From positions 62,001 to 126,000 of the forward strand of contig NZ_BLAF01000048.1 in assembly GCF_009687885.1 (NCBI RefSeq): DNA of 64,000 nucleotides, given 5' to 3'. The notes under the pieces are model-generated. The model had not been told where the DNA came from. It saw nothing but the letters and a program-made list of their open reading frames with translations, and ran no database searches. A program made the translations under genes and the position numbers. Origin of the DNA: Acrocarpospora pleiomorpha (GTDB lineage: Bacteria > Actinomycetota > Actinomycetes > Streptosporangiales > Streptosporangiaceae). Positions 55,030 to 63,589 of the stretch are shown here, piece after piece. Every line of letters begins with the position of its first letter. Within the stretch, counting starts at the first letter, position 1.

Positions 55030-55470
55030 ATGGACCACGACGTGGAACGGCTCGCAACCGACCTGCACTCGGCCGCGATACACCTGCTGCGCAAGGTGCG
55101 GGAGGTCGACTCCGAACTCGGCATCACCCCCGCCAGGCTGTCGGCACTGTCGGTCGTGGCGATGGGGGGTCCGCGTACGGTCTCGGAACTGGCCAAGGCC
55201 GAGCAGGTCGCGGGCCCGACGATGAGCCGCATTGTGGCGGCTCTGGAAGCAGCCGGTCTGGTTGTACGGCGAGAGCATCCGCAGGACGGGCGCGCCATGG
55301 TCGTGCACGCGACCGAGAAAGGCCGGTTGGTGATGGAACGCGGCCGGGTACGGCGGGTCGGCGTCCTGGCCGCACGGCTCGAACGGCTTCCCAATGACGA
55401 CCGGCGAACGTTGGAGCAGGCAGTGCGCCTCCTGCGATCCCTCGTCGCCGGGAACGACGACTCACAGTGA
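55030..55470 (+). CDS. MarR family transcriptional regulator
   Basis: A 146-residue winged-helix protein: RTVSELAKAEQVAGPTMSRIVAALEAAGLVVRREHPQDGRAMVVHATEKG. The ATG has no ribosome site and lies 14 bp after the second operator, so the mRNA may be leaderless. It is divergent from the VOC gene and probably represses it and itself. Confidence 0.9.
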   Translation: MDHDVERLATDLHSAAIHLLRKVREVDSELGITPARLSALSVVAMGGPRTVSELAKAEQVAGPTMSRIVAALEAAGLVVRREHPQDGRAMVVHATEKGRLVMERGRVRRVGVLAARLERLPNDDRRTLEQAVRLLRSLVAGNDDSQ

Positions 55471-55531
55471 TGAGCAGGGTCGTCTCGTTGTGGGTGACTC
55501 AGCCTCAGATAAATGCAACCAGATCCTGGGC

Positions 55532-55558
55532 AAATGTAACCACGACCTGGTTACATTT
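55532..55558. terminator. hairpin between convergent MarR and LuxR-type genes
   Basis: AAATGTAACCA, loop CGACC, TGGTTACATTT: a perfect 11-bp stem, AT-rich for this genome. It is probably a shared terminator; an operator role is possible. Confidence 0.6.
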
Positions 55559-55578
55559 CACGACGCTGGCCAGCGGTC

Positions 55579-56205
55579 TCATAGGCCCAGGGATCCCGCG
55601 CGGTGTCCGGCCTGGAAGCGAGAGTCGGCGTCCAGTTTGGTCATCAGGTCGGCGACGCGTCGGCGGTAGGTGCGGAGTGACATGTCCAGTCGCCGGGCGG
55701 CGGTTTCGTCGGTGAGGCCGTCGGCGAGGGCGCGCAGGACCGGGCGGTCGGCGGGGTCGAGGTGCGGGAGCTCGCCGCGGAGGTAGGCGTCCAGGTCGGT
55801 GGCCGCGTCCCAGGCGGCCGCGAACAGCGCGTGCACGCCGCCGACCAGGGTGGGCGCCGTGGTCACGGTGTACTGCCTGCCGGTCGGCGTGGCTTCGCCG
55901 GCCAGAATCATCACCCGCCGGTCAATGATGATCGTCTCGTACGGCAACGGGCTGGAGCTGATGCGCACCCGCGCGCCCTTACTCGCGATCTGGCGCAAAT
56001 GCAGGCGGGCCGGCTCGCCGATCAGTGCCACCGGACTGAACAGCTTTTGGACGGCGAGGCTGGTGGGCGTACGATTCCGTGCCGGTCGCCGTGACCAGGT
56101 GTCCAGGTCCCTGGCCGCGCAGACGAACTCGTCACGCGCACCCTCGAACAGATGGCCCGCCCGAAGTATCAGCTCCTGGTCACCGTGAACCGTAATGACC
56201 TCCAT
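55579..56205 (-). CDS. HTH regulator with LuxR-type C-terminus
   Basis: A 208-residue regulator. The N-terminal ~140 residues resemble the TrmB-like/phospholipase-D-like effector domain of actinobacterial HTH proteins (ARDEFVCAARDLDTWSRR, GARVRISSSPLPYETIIIDRRVMILAG). The C-terminus is a LuxR/GerE HTH (LRALADGLTDETAARRLDMSLRTYRRRVADLMTKLDADSRFQAG). The start at 56205 follows no clear ribosome site, but upstream in-frame sequence is antisense to the aldo/keto reductase. It is divergent from that gene, a likely target. Confidence 0.85.
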   Translation of the reverse strand: MEVITVHGDQELILRAGHLFEGARDEFVCAARDLDTWSRRPARNRTPTSLAVQKLFSPVALIGEPARLHLRQIASKGARVRISSSPLPYETIIIDRRVMILAGEATPTGRQYTVTTAPTLVGGVHALFAAAWDAATDLDAYLRGELPHLDPADRPVLRALADGLTDETAARRLDMSLRTYRRRVADLMTKLDADSRFQAGHRAGSLGL

Positions 56206-56272
56206 GCCGTTAAGTCTGGCAGCAAGCTGCCACGATGTCGCTTTCGTCCTGGCTGGTCGGCAGGCTGCGGCC

Positions 56273-57115
56273 ATGACATTCCTTCTCGGTGGCGACCTGA
56301 CGATCCACAGGCTGGGCTTCGGCGCGATGCGTCTTCCCACGGGCACTTTCCAGGGGCCGGTGCGCGATCCCGCGACCGGCATCGCCGTCCTTCGCCGTGC
56401 GGTGGAACTGGGCGTGAACCATATCGACACGGCCGGCTTCTACGTGCGGGGCGAGGTGCGGGCCAACGATCTGATCCGCCGGGCGCTCGCGCCGTACCCG
56501 GATGAGCTGGTGATCGCGACCAAGGTGGGGCCGCTGCTCGGTCCCGGCGGCGTGCCGAGCGAGGAGGCGGCTCCGGATCAGCTTCGCGGGCTGGTGGAGG
56601 GGAACCTGCGCGATCTTGGTGTGGACCGGCTCGACCTGGTCTACCTGCGCGTCGGCGGAATGTCCGTGCCCCGTGGCGTCTCGATCGCCGAGCGGTTCGC
56701 GGTGCTGGCGGAGCTCCGGGAGGAGGGGCTGATCCGGCATCTCGGGGTGAGCAATGTGGACGCCGCCCAGCTCGCCGAGGCCCGCGCGATCGCCCCGGTG
56801 GCCGCTGTCCAGAATGCCTTCCACGTGCATGATCGTGGCGACGCCGCGTTGCTGGCCGCCTGTGCGGAGGCGGGGATCGCTTTCGCGCCCTTCTTCCCGT
56901 TGGGCGGCGGCCATCGCCCGATCGACGCCGCCAGGCTGGAGAAGGTCGCGGCTCGCCACGGCGCTACCTCCGCGCAGATCGCGCTCGCCTGGCTCCTGGC
57001 CACCTCACCGGTGACGCTGGCCATCGCGGGCACCGGCTCCCTCGCCCACCTGGAGGAGAACATGCGCGCCGACCGCATCAGCCTCACACCGGACGATTTC
57101 GCCGACCTCGTTTAG
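56273..57115 (+). CDS. aldo/keto reductase
   Basis: A 280-residue (beta/alpha)8 NADPH-dependent oxidoreductase: LGFGAMRLP, VNHIDTAGFYVRGEVRANDLIRRAL (Asp and Tyr), VIATKVG (Lys), IRHLGVSNVD and a C-terminal IAGTGS NADP-binding region. The usual active-site His region reads DLVYLRVGG, a form seen in one actinobacterial subfamily. It is divergent from the LuxR-type regulator; the substrate is unknown. Confidence 0.92.
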   Translation: MTFLLGGDLTIHRLGFGAMRLPTGTFQGPVRDPATGIAVLRRAVELGVNHIDTAGFYVRGEVRANDLIRRALAPYPDELVIATKVGPLLGPGGVPSEEAAPDQLRGLVEGNLRDLGVDRLDLVYLRVGGMSVPRGVSIAERFAVLAELREEGLIRHLGVSNVDAAQLAEARAIAPVAAVQNAFHVHDRGDAALLAACAEAGIAFAPFFPLGGGHRPIDAARLEKVAARHGATSAQIALAWLLATSPVTLAIAGTGSLAHLEENMRADRISLTPDDFADLV

Positions 57116-57149
57116 ATGATTCGCAATTCATCGAATAGTTGAGGCTGTG

Positions 57150-57400
57150 GTGGCCTCGGGCGGCAAGTACGTGCGCTTTGTGGTGTTTCTGGGGGCCCTG
57201 ATCGCGCCGGGGCTGCTCGCCGTGGACCTGTACCCTCCGGCGCCGCCGGTTGCGTAACGGTCTCCAGGCCACCGTTGGGCTCGCCTTCGCCGGCATGTTC
57301 CTGGGCCTGGGTGCGGGACGGCGGTACGCATCTCCGATGCCCGGGGGGGGGGGCGACCGCTGATCTTCGGTCTGGTGGCCCCTGACGGGCCGCCTTGTCG
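57150..57400 (+). pseudogene. remnant of an MFS drug exporter (Bcr/CflA type)
   Basis: 57150-57257 reads VASGGKYVRFVVFLGALIAP then GLLAVDLYPPAPPVA and a stop, matching helix 1 and the LGxLxAxxxLAIDMYLPALP signature. In another frame 57295-57390 reads MFLGLGAGRRYASP...RPLIFGLVA, matching the helix-2 to RRP loop. Frameshifts, the stop and an 11-G run (57343-57353) show decay. Nothing further of the 12-helix protein follows. Confidence 0.65.
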
Positions 57401-57422
57401 AGATTTCGACGAAAGCAGAAAC

Positions 57423-57450
57423 TTGACAGCCTCGGTGCGCGGCGTACCAT
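57423..57450 (+). promoter_or_regulatory. promoter-like sequence before ArsR gene
   Basis: TTGACA, 16 bp, TACCAT, about 70 bp upstream of the ArsR start. GTAA-TGCC-TTAC at ~57470-57481 could be part of an operator. Confidence 0.5.
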
Positions 57451-57518
57451 TGAGCAAATAAGCTGTGTCGTAATGCCTTACCGACGAGTAACTTAATCGA
57501 GATGACGGGGAATCATCG

Positions 57519-57875
57519 GTGAAACGAGGACAGGCCGTGCTCGGCGCGTCCCCCCTGGAGAGATCGCAGGTTGATCAGTACATCAGCGTGTTCCGGGCGC
57601 TCTCCGAACCACTCCGCCTCGACGTCATCTCGATGTTCGGCGACGATGACACGTGCGCGTGCACGCTCCTCGACGAGCGCCTCCCGATCTCCAAGTCGAC
57701 GATCTCCTATCACGTGAAGATCCTCTACGAGGCCGGCCTCATCGACGTCCGCAAGGAAGGCCGCTTCTACCACTACGACCTTCGCCGCGAAGTCTTCGAC
57801 TATTTCGTCCCCGGCCTTCTTGAGCGACTGCGCCTCGAACGCCTGCGCGGGGAACAAACAGCATCAACTCGTTGA
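57519..57875 (+). CDS. ArsR family transcriptional regulator
   Basis: A 118-residue winged-helix protein from GTG 57519: VFRALSEPLRLDVISMFGDDDTCACTLLDERLPISKSTISYHVKILYEAGLIDVRKEGRFYHYDL. The CACTLLDE segment is typical of ArsR proteins that usually neighbour MFS exporters in actinomycetes. The decayed MFS gene immediately upstream fits that pairing, leaving an orphan regulator. Confidence 0.9.
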   Translation: MKRGQAVLGASPLERSQVDQYISVFRALSEPLRLDVISMFGDDDTCACTLLDERLPISKSTISYHVKILYEAGLIDVRKEGRFYHYDLRREVFDYFVPGLLERLRLERLRGEQTASTR

Positions 57876-57974
57876 CCGCCCCCGCGGCGCGTGACGCCGT
57901 TGCGGAGAGCTGCGAATAGGCCAGTGGCGATGCCGTCGTGGCGAGCGGCCTTGGCTACTGCCGCGGAGATCGTT

Positions 57975-58200
57975 GCCCCGATTCGGGGGTCGAATGGATG
58001 ATGGCGACGGTGTTGGGCACCCAGGTGTTATGTCGGCTCGTCGCCGGATCCGCGGCGATCGCCTCGCAGACCCGGGCCACGCTTGCGTGTACGCGAGCGA
58101 AACCCCGGCCTTCCCGGTCAGCGTGACCCTGGAGACGATCTCCATCTTCCCGCCCGCGTGTAGGTCGAAGACGGGGTGGCCCGCGAAGGGATGCGCTGCG
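57975..58200 (-). pseudogene. malic enzyme N-terminal fragment
   Basis: On the minus strand 58190-58088 reads HPFAGHPVFDLHAGGKMEIV and then SRVTLTGKAGVSLAYT. After a frameshift, ~58087-57980 reads VARVCEAIAADPATSRHNTW then VPNTVAI. Together these match the start of NAD(P) malic enzymes (HxGGKLEIV...LSLAYTPGVARVCEAIA...NTVAVVTDG). The NAD domain is absent. Confidence 0.75.
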
Positions 58201-58333
58201 CTGGAAAGGTCCCCGGGGACAGCGCCACCAACAACCATCCGCTCTGCGGTGGGAAGGTCCCCGGCGGCATTGCCGCCGATGACCGTTCCCGGGCGTTCAT
58301 CCCGTTCTTGACGCTGCCGCTCGATCGCTCATC

Positions 58334-58452
58334 GCACGCGGATCCCGCCCAAGACCTTGACGAAGCCCGCCACCAGCGCGCTCCTGGAGCGTATGTTCGC
58401 CGGGACCCCTGGCGATGGGCGTCTTTGCACGCGGATCCCGCCCAAGACCTTG
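58334..58452. repeat. 26-bp direct repeat pair, 93 bp apart
   Basis: A 26-bp sequence beginning GCACGCGGATCCCGCCC occurs at 58334-58359 and 58427-58452 with no mismatches. It lies in the non-coding, pseudogene-rich gap between the ArsR gene and ccrA. No insertion-sequence ends were found. Confidence 0.8.
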
Positions 58453-58545
58453 TGCTCCTGGGGCGCGCGTCCGCCGAGATCCATGGCGACGAGGGTTTTC
58501 ATGGCCGGTGATTCCTACGGCATGTGCGTAACGCCATGGACGTGC

Positions 58546-59787
58546 TCATTTCCGGCCCAATCCTGGCGTGGAGGCGCCGATGAGGATTGAGGTGTTGCCG
58601 AGGCCGAGTTGGCCGGCGTCCATTTCCTGGTGGGCGCGGCCGATCTCTTCGAAGGGCAGGACGCGGGTCATGCAGGGGTCGATCTTGCCCGCGCGGACGA
58701 GGTCGTTGTAGGCGTTGGCCTGTGCGTCGTTGGTGCCGTGGGAGCCCTGGAGTCGCTTCTGCCGTACCCAGTGATAGCGGAGGTCGACCACGGCGCTGTA
58801 GCCGGTTGTGCCTGCGCAGACGACGACCATTCCGCCGCCGTCGCAGACGAAGATTGAGGTGGGGATCGTGTCCTCGCCGGGATGTTCGAAGACGATCGCG
58901 GGGCTTTTGCGTTCGCCGACGATTTCCCAGATTTTGTTGCCGAAGGCTCGTGCGCCTGCCATCCAGGTCTTCTGGCCTGGTCCGTCGGTCCAGTGCGGGG
59001 GCACGCCCCAGTGGTCGAATTCGGTGCGGTCGATGTAGCCGGCGGCCCCGAGTGATACGCAGTATTTGCCCTTTTCGGCGTTGGAGACGACGGCGACGGG
59101 GATCGCGCCCGCGAGCTTGGCGAGCTGGATCGCCTGCGTGCCCAAACCGCCGGAGCCGCCCCAGATGAGGACGACGTCGCCCGCCTGGACGGTGTTGCCC
59201 TCCCAGCCGAAGAGCATCCGGTAGGCGGTGGTGCCGACGAGGGATGGAGCGGCGGCCTCCTCCCAGGTCAGATGGTCGGCTTTGGGCATGAGCTGGTGCG
59301 CCTGCGCGACGGTGAACTGGCCGAAGGCGCCGTAGTTGGGGCCGTCGTATCCCCATACCTTCGCGCTGGGGGCGGTCATCGGGTCTTTTCCGGCTTTGAC
59401 CCAGGGGTCGTCGCGGTCCCACCAGCCGTGGTGGATCACGACCTCGTCGCCGATCTGGACGTTGGAGACCTCCGCGCCGACGGCGTAGACGATTCCGGCG
59501 GCGTCGCTGCCGCCCACGTGGAACTCCTCGGTGGCGCCGGTCTTCTGACGGGCCGCGACGATGTCGATCGGGATGCCGCGCGCGGCCCAGACGTTGTTGT
59601 AGTTGATACCCGCGGCCATGACTGCGACGAGCACCTCGTCCGCCTTGAGCGAAGGCGTGTCGATCTCCTCGATCTGGAACGCGTCAATCGGCTCGCCCAT
59701 GCGGTCCTGCCGGACCACCTGCGCGAGCATCCTCCGCGGCACCTCACCCAGAGGCGGGATGCTGCCGATCGGAAAAGCGCTCGTCAT
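58546..59787 (-). CDS. ccrA: crotonyl-CoA carboxylase/reductase
   Basis: A 413-residue medium-chain dehydrogenase/reductase. AGINYNNVWAARG, the long VIHHGWWDRDDPW loop, IWGGSGGLGTQAIQLAKLAGA (NADPH) and the C-terminal LVRAGKIDPCMTRVLPFEEIGRAHQEM are specific to Ccr. It reductively carboxylates crotonyl-CoA to ethylmalonyl-CoA, feeding the ethylmalonyl-CoA pathway or polyketide extender supply. No other pathway gene (ecm, meaA, mcd) is next to it, which is unusual. At 413 residues it is slightly shorter than typical (~430-450). Confidence 0.93.
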   Translation of the reverse strand: MTSAFPIGSIPPLGEVPRRMLAQVVRQDRMGEPIDAFQIEEIDTPSLKADEVLVAVMAAGINYNNVWAARGIPIDIVAARQKTGATEEFHVGGSDAAGIVYAVGAEVSNVQIGDEVVIHHGWWDRDDPWVKAGKDPMTAPSAKVWGYDGPNYGAFGQFTVAQAHQLMPKADHLTWEEAAAPSLVGTTAYRMLFGWEGNTVQAGDVVLIWGGSGGLGTQAIQLAKLAGAIPVAVVSNAEKGKYCVSLGAAGYIDRTEFDHWGVPPHWTDGPGQKTWMAGARAFGNKIWEIVGERKSPAIVFEHPGEDTIPTSIFVCDGGGMVVVCAGTTGYSAVVDLRYHWVRQKRLQGSHGTNDAQANAYNDLVRAGKIDPCMTRVLPFEEIGRAHQEMDAGQLGLGNTSILIGASTPGLGRK

Positions 59788-60150
59788 GATTTCCTGGATC
59801 CTCCCTCTATACGATCATTCGAGAACCATCGAACAGTGCGCCGACCAGCGCTGTCAAGTCCGACCTCAGCGCGGCGCGGCGATCGCGTACGACGTCAGAG
59901 CACTAATGGCGCGTATACCACGGGAGGCCGACCACGTCCTGTAAGCCGTTGAAACGTCGTCGAAACATCCGCGTCGAAAGTACTTGACGTCCGCTGTGGC
60001 GACTATCACCATGGTGGAACGAACCTGATGACGATTCGAGAAGCATAGAAACGTCGACGTTCGATTCGATCGCGGAGGTCAGTTCGACGCACCTACCGCC
60101 CGACACAGCTAGCGGTGACTCAGAGCCAGGTGGCGGAGGAGCTACACAGC
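59788..60150. other. intergenic promoter region between ccrA and the peptide ABC operon
   Basis: No gene is seen. It contains repeated GAAAC words (59950-59977), a TTGACG at 59984-59989 without a clear -10, and the perfect 12-bp palindrome AACGTCGACGTT at 60050-60061, probably an operator for the downstream transporter operon. Confidence 0.5.
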
Positions 60151-61752
60151 ATGACTCGAATATTCAGCACAAAGGTGGGGCAGGGCACGGTCGGGGTGCT
60201 CCTCACGTTAACGATCCCGCTCGCCGCGTGTTCGAACGCGCAGACGCAGGCCTCCAGTCCAAGCGGGAGCACCGGGCTCGCGAGTGCCGACCGCGAGGGG
60301 ATCCTGCGGGCGTCCACGGGGCTCACCACACCCTCGCTGAGCGGCAGTTTCGACCCGGTCAAGTCCATCTCGGGGTGCGACATCCTGCTCGGCCGCCTCA
60401 TCTTCGGCACGCTCATCGCCCTCGCTCCGGACCGCACCATCAAGCCGGGCCTGGTCGAGAGCTGGGACGTCGTCGATGAGAAAACTCTCGATCTGCACAT
60501 CCGCGCGAACATGAAGTTCCACAACGGCGAGGTGTTCGACGCCAAGGCCGTGAAAGCCGGAATCGACCGCAACCGCGCCAAGGATTCCGCCTACGCCGGA
60601 TCACTCGAGGCGATCGTGGACACCGAAGCCGTGGACGACAAAACCGTGCGAATCCGCACGTCGCGGCCCGCCGCCGGTGGACTTCTGGCGACGTTCGCCG
60701 GCCGTGAAGGCATGATCCCCGCCCCCGCCTCCATCGCCGACGGCACGCTCGGCACCACGCCGATCGGCGCCGGACCGTTCAAGGTGGCCGAATGGCGCCC
60801 GGGCGAGTCGATGAAACTCAGAAGGCACGACGCCTATTTCGACCCGGACCAGTTCCCCTACGCCGGAATCGACTTCGTCCACCTCACCGACGTGGCCGCG
60901 GTCCGAAACGCCCTGCTCGCCGACAACCTCGATCTGGGATTCGTCGACCTGGAGGGAATAGACGCGCTCAAGGCGAACCCGAGAACCGGAGCACAGGTCA
61001 ACACCTCGGACTCCGCGTACTACGTGAACCTCAACACCAGCCTGCATGACCCGCCCCTGGACAACCTGAAGGTGCGCCAGGCCCTGAACTACGCGTTCAA
61101 CCGAGCTGAGGTGGCCAAGACAATCTTCGGCCCGACCGCGGAGCCGAAATGGCAGATCTTCCCGAAGGGTTTCCCGGGCCATGACCCGGCCCTGGAGAAC
61201 TACTACACGTTCGACCCCGCCAAAGCCAAGCAACTGCTGGCCGAAGCCGGATATCCCAACGGCTTCGCCATGACGATGCAGGCATTCCCGGCCGGGCCCT
61301 CCGCACGCTCGGCTGAAGTGCTGAAATCAAATCTCGCGGACATCGGCGTCAATCTCACGATCGTGCCCGGGCCGAACATGACCCAGGACTACCACATCGA
61401 CAAGAAAACGAACGCCGGCCAGAACTGGTGGATCCCGCGCACCGACCCGACCCTGACCTTCCTCAGCCTGTACGGCCCGGTAGGCGTACTCAACACCAGC
61501 AAATACAGCAACCCCGCCCTGAACGACGTCGTGTACGGCGTCCAGGGTTCAACCGATCAAGCCGAGATCAACACCGGCCTCCAGCAGGCATCGAAGATCA
61601 TCGTCGAGGAAGCGCGCGAGATCGGCGTCGCGTACACCCCCTCGACGTGGGGCTACTCCGCTCGGGTGGGCTTCAAGGACGGCGCCCTGCGGGACTACGG
61701 CAACTCCTGCACCGGCGCCGACTTCTCGTCGATCTTCATCAAGAAGACGTAG
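60151..61752 (+). CDS. ABC transporter substrate-binding lipoprotein, family 5 (peptide/opine/nickel type)
   Basis: A 533-residue family 5 binding protein. The N-terminus has a signal peptide with lipobox (LTLTIPLAAC). The mature protein begins after a Ser/Gly linker and has LIFGTLIALAPDRTIKPGLVESWDVVDEKTLDLHIRANMKFHNGE and VRQALNYAFNRAEVAKTIFGPTAEP, the DppA/OppA-family patterns. The start at 60151 gives a proper signal peptide. It is first in an operon with two permeases and an ATPase. Family 5 covers dipeptides, opines, glutathione and nickel; the substrate is not readable. Confidence 0.92.
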   Translation: MTRIFSTKVGQGTVGVLLTLTIPLAACSNAQTQASSPSGSTGLASADREGILRASTGLTTPSLSGSFDPVKSISGCDILLGRLIFGTLIALAPDRTIKPGLVESWDVVDEKTLDLHIRANMKFHNGEVFDAKAVKAGIDRNRAKDSAYAGSLEAIVDTEAVDDKTVRIRTSRPAAGGLLATFAGREGMIPAPASIADGTLGTTPIGAGPFKVAEWRPGESMKLRRHDAYFDPDQFPYAGIDFVHLTDVAAVRNALLADNLDLGFVDLEGIDALKANPRTGAQVNTSDSAYYVNLNTSLHDPPLDNLKVRQALNYAFNRAEVAKTIFGPTAEPKWQIFPKGFPGHDPALENYYTFDPAKAKQLLAEAGYPNGFAMTMQAFPAGPSARSAEVLKSNLADIGVNLTIVPGPNMTQDYHIDKKTNAGQNWWIPRTDPTLTFLSLYGPVGVLNTSKYSNPALNDVVYGVQGSTDQAEINTGLQQASKIIVEEAREIGVAYTPSTWGYSARVGFKDGALRDYGNSCTGADFSSIFIKKT

Positions 61753-61763
61753 GAGGTTGGCCC

Positions 61764-62711
61764 GTGCCGATCCAATACATCGTGAAACGCCTGATCAGCC
61801 TCCTCCCGGTACTGTTCATCGTCTCGATCGGGATCTTCGGGCTGACCTACCTGATCCCGGGCGACGCCGCCGTCACGCTCGCCGGCGACTCGGCGTCGCC
61901 CGAGCGCATCGAGGCGATCCGCACCGAGCTCGGGCTGAACGAAGCCCCGCTGGTCCAGTACTGGACCTGGTTGTCGGGCGTGCTGCACGGAGACCTCGGC
62001 ACCTCGCTGTACATGCACGTGCCGGTGACGACCGAACTGCTGCGGCGCTTCCCGGTGACCATCAGCCTGGCGATCGGCGCGCTGGTCGTCACGATCGTCG
62101 GCGGCTTGGCGGGCGGGATCGCGGCCGCGCTGCGCCGGGGCACCTGGGTCGACCGGCTGGTGCAGGGCGGGGCGAGCGTCGGGATCGCCATGCCGAGCTT
62201 CTGGATCGCCCTCATTCTCATCGTGGTGTTCGCCGTCAACCTCGGGTGGTTCCCGGCGATCGGCTACACCTCCATCGCGGAATCGCCGACCGGCTGGCTG
62301 CAGAGCATCACGATGCCCTCCATCGCACTCGGTGCGGCTGGCGCGGCCGTCGTCGCCCGACAGCTCCGCGGCTCGCTCATCGACGCCATGAACATGGACT
62401 ATGTCCGTACAGCCAAGGCCCGGGGCCTGTCACCGCGCCGGATCGTGGCCAAGCACGCGCTGAAGAACGCGGTCATGCCGATCCTGACGCTGCTCGGCGT
62501 GCAGGTCGCCTACCTGCTGGGCGGCACGGTCATCGTCGAGCAGATCTTCGGTATCCCGGGCGTCGGAAAGTACATCTACGACTCGGTCTTCACGCTGGAC
62601 CTGCCTGTGGTGCAGGGCGCGGTGCTCGTCATCGCCCTCCTGGTGGTGTTGATCAATTTCCTCGTCGACATCTCCTACGGATTCGTGAACCCGAAGTTGA
62701 GGCAAGAGTGA
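61764..62711 (+). CDS. ABC transporter permease, DppB/OppB type
   Basis: A 315-residue permease from GTG 61764, with AGGAGG 8 nt upstream. The N-terminus IQYIVKRLISLLPVLFIVSIGIFGLTYLIPGDAA and the EAA loop MDYVRTAKARGLSPRRIVAKHALKNAVMPILTLLG, ending in NPKLRQ, are classic for DppB. Its stop overlaps the next gene (TGATG). Confidence 0.94.
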   Translation: MPIQYIVKRLISLLPVLFIVSIGIFGLTYLIPGDAAVTLAGDSASPERIEAIRTELGLNEAPLVQYWTWLSGVLHGDLGTSLYMHVPVTTELLRRFPVTISLAIGALVVTIVGGLAGGIAAALRRGTWVDRLVQGGASVGIAMPSFWIALILIVVFAVNLGWFPAIGYTSIAESPTGWLQSITMPSIALGAAGAAVVARQLRGSLIDAMNMDYVRTAKARGLSPRRIVAKHALKNAVMPILTLLGVQVAYLLGGTVIVEQIFGIPGVGKYIYDSVFTLDLPVVQGAVLVIALLVVLINFLVDISYGFVNPKLRQE

Positions 62712-63589
62712 TGACCACAGCCACCGCCTTCGCCCCCGAAAAAACCCAGGAGAGACGCTCGACGTTCTGGCGCCGGTTCTCGCGTAATCGGAGCGGCGTG
62801 ATCGCGGCGGCGTATCTGGTGCTGCTCACGGCGGTCGCCTTCGGCGCTCCGCTGATCGCCCCGTACGATCCGCTGGAGCAGACGCTCGCGGCGATCAACC
62901 AGCAGCCGTCGGCCGCGCACTGGCTCGGCACCGACGACATCGGGCGCGACATCCTCAGCCGGATGATGTACGGAGCGCGGGTGTCCCTCATCGCCGGTGT
63001 CGCCTCGGTCGGCCTGTCGCTGCTGATCGCCCTGCCGCTGGGGCTGGTGAGCGGGTACGTCAAGGGTCCGCTGGACACGGTGATCATGCGTTTCGCGGAC
63101 GCCGTCCAGACCCTGCCCGCCCTCGTGCTGGCGCTGACGATCAGCGCCGTCCTGGGACCGGGCCTGCGCAACGCCACCATCGCGCTCGCGGTCGTCTTCC
63201 TGCCCACGTTCCTCCGGCTCATCCGGGGGCAGGTCCTGGCGGTCCGGGAGGAGACGTATATAGAGGCATCGAGGTCGATCGGCACACCTACCTTCGACAT
63301 CATCCGCCGCCGGGTGCTGCACAACATCGCCTCGCCGCTCATCGTCCAGGCCGCGGTCACCATGGGATTCGCGCTGCTGGCGGAGGCGGCCCTGTCGTTC
63401 CTCGGCCTGGGTGTCCAGCCGCCGAGCCCCAGCTGGGGGCGGATGCTCGCCAGCAGCTACACCTACGTCTACACCGCCGGTTGGCAGATCTTCATTCCCG
63501 GTGTCGCGATCGCGCTGACCGTCCTGGCGCTCAACGTTCTGGCTGACGCACTGAGGGACTCGTTGGGTCGGGAGATTCGGACAGCATGA
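62711..63589 (+). CDS. ABC transporter permease, DppC/OppC type
   Basis: A 292-residue permease: NRSGVIAAAYLVLLTAVAFGAPLIAPYDP, HWLGTDDIGRDILSRMMYGARVSL, EETYIEASRSIGTPTFDIIRRRVLHN (EAA loop) and SFLGLGVQPPSPSWGRML are the DppC landmarks. Coupled by overlap to genes on both sides. Confidence 0.94.
   Translation: MTTATAFAPEKTQERRSTFWRRFSRNRSGVIAAAYLVLLTAVAFGAPLIAPYDPLEQTLAAINQQPSAAHWLGTDDIGRDILSRMMYGARVSLIAGVASVGLSLLIALPLGLVSGYVKGPLDTVIMRFADAVQTLPALVLALTISAVLGPGLRNATIALAVVFLPTFLRLIRGQVLAVREETYIEASRSIGTPTFDIIRRRVLHNIASPLIVQAAVTMGFALLAEAALSFLGLGVQPPSPSWGRMLASSYTYVYTAGWQIFIPGVAIALTVLALNVLADALRDSLGREIRTA

Noticed and set aside
57343..57353. Phase-variable poly-G switch
   Set aside because: It lies in a gene remnant with other inactivating changes; length variation could not restore a full product.
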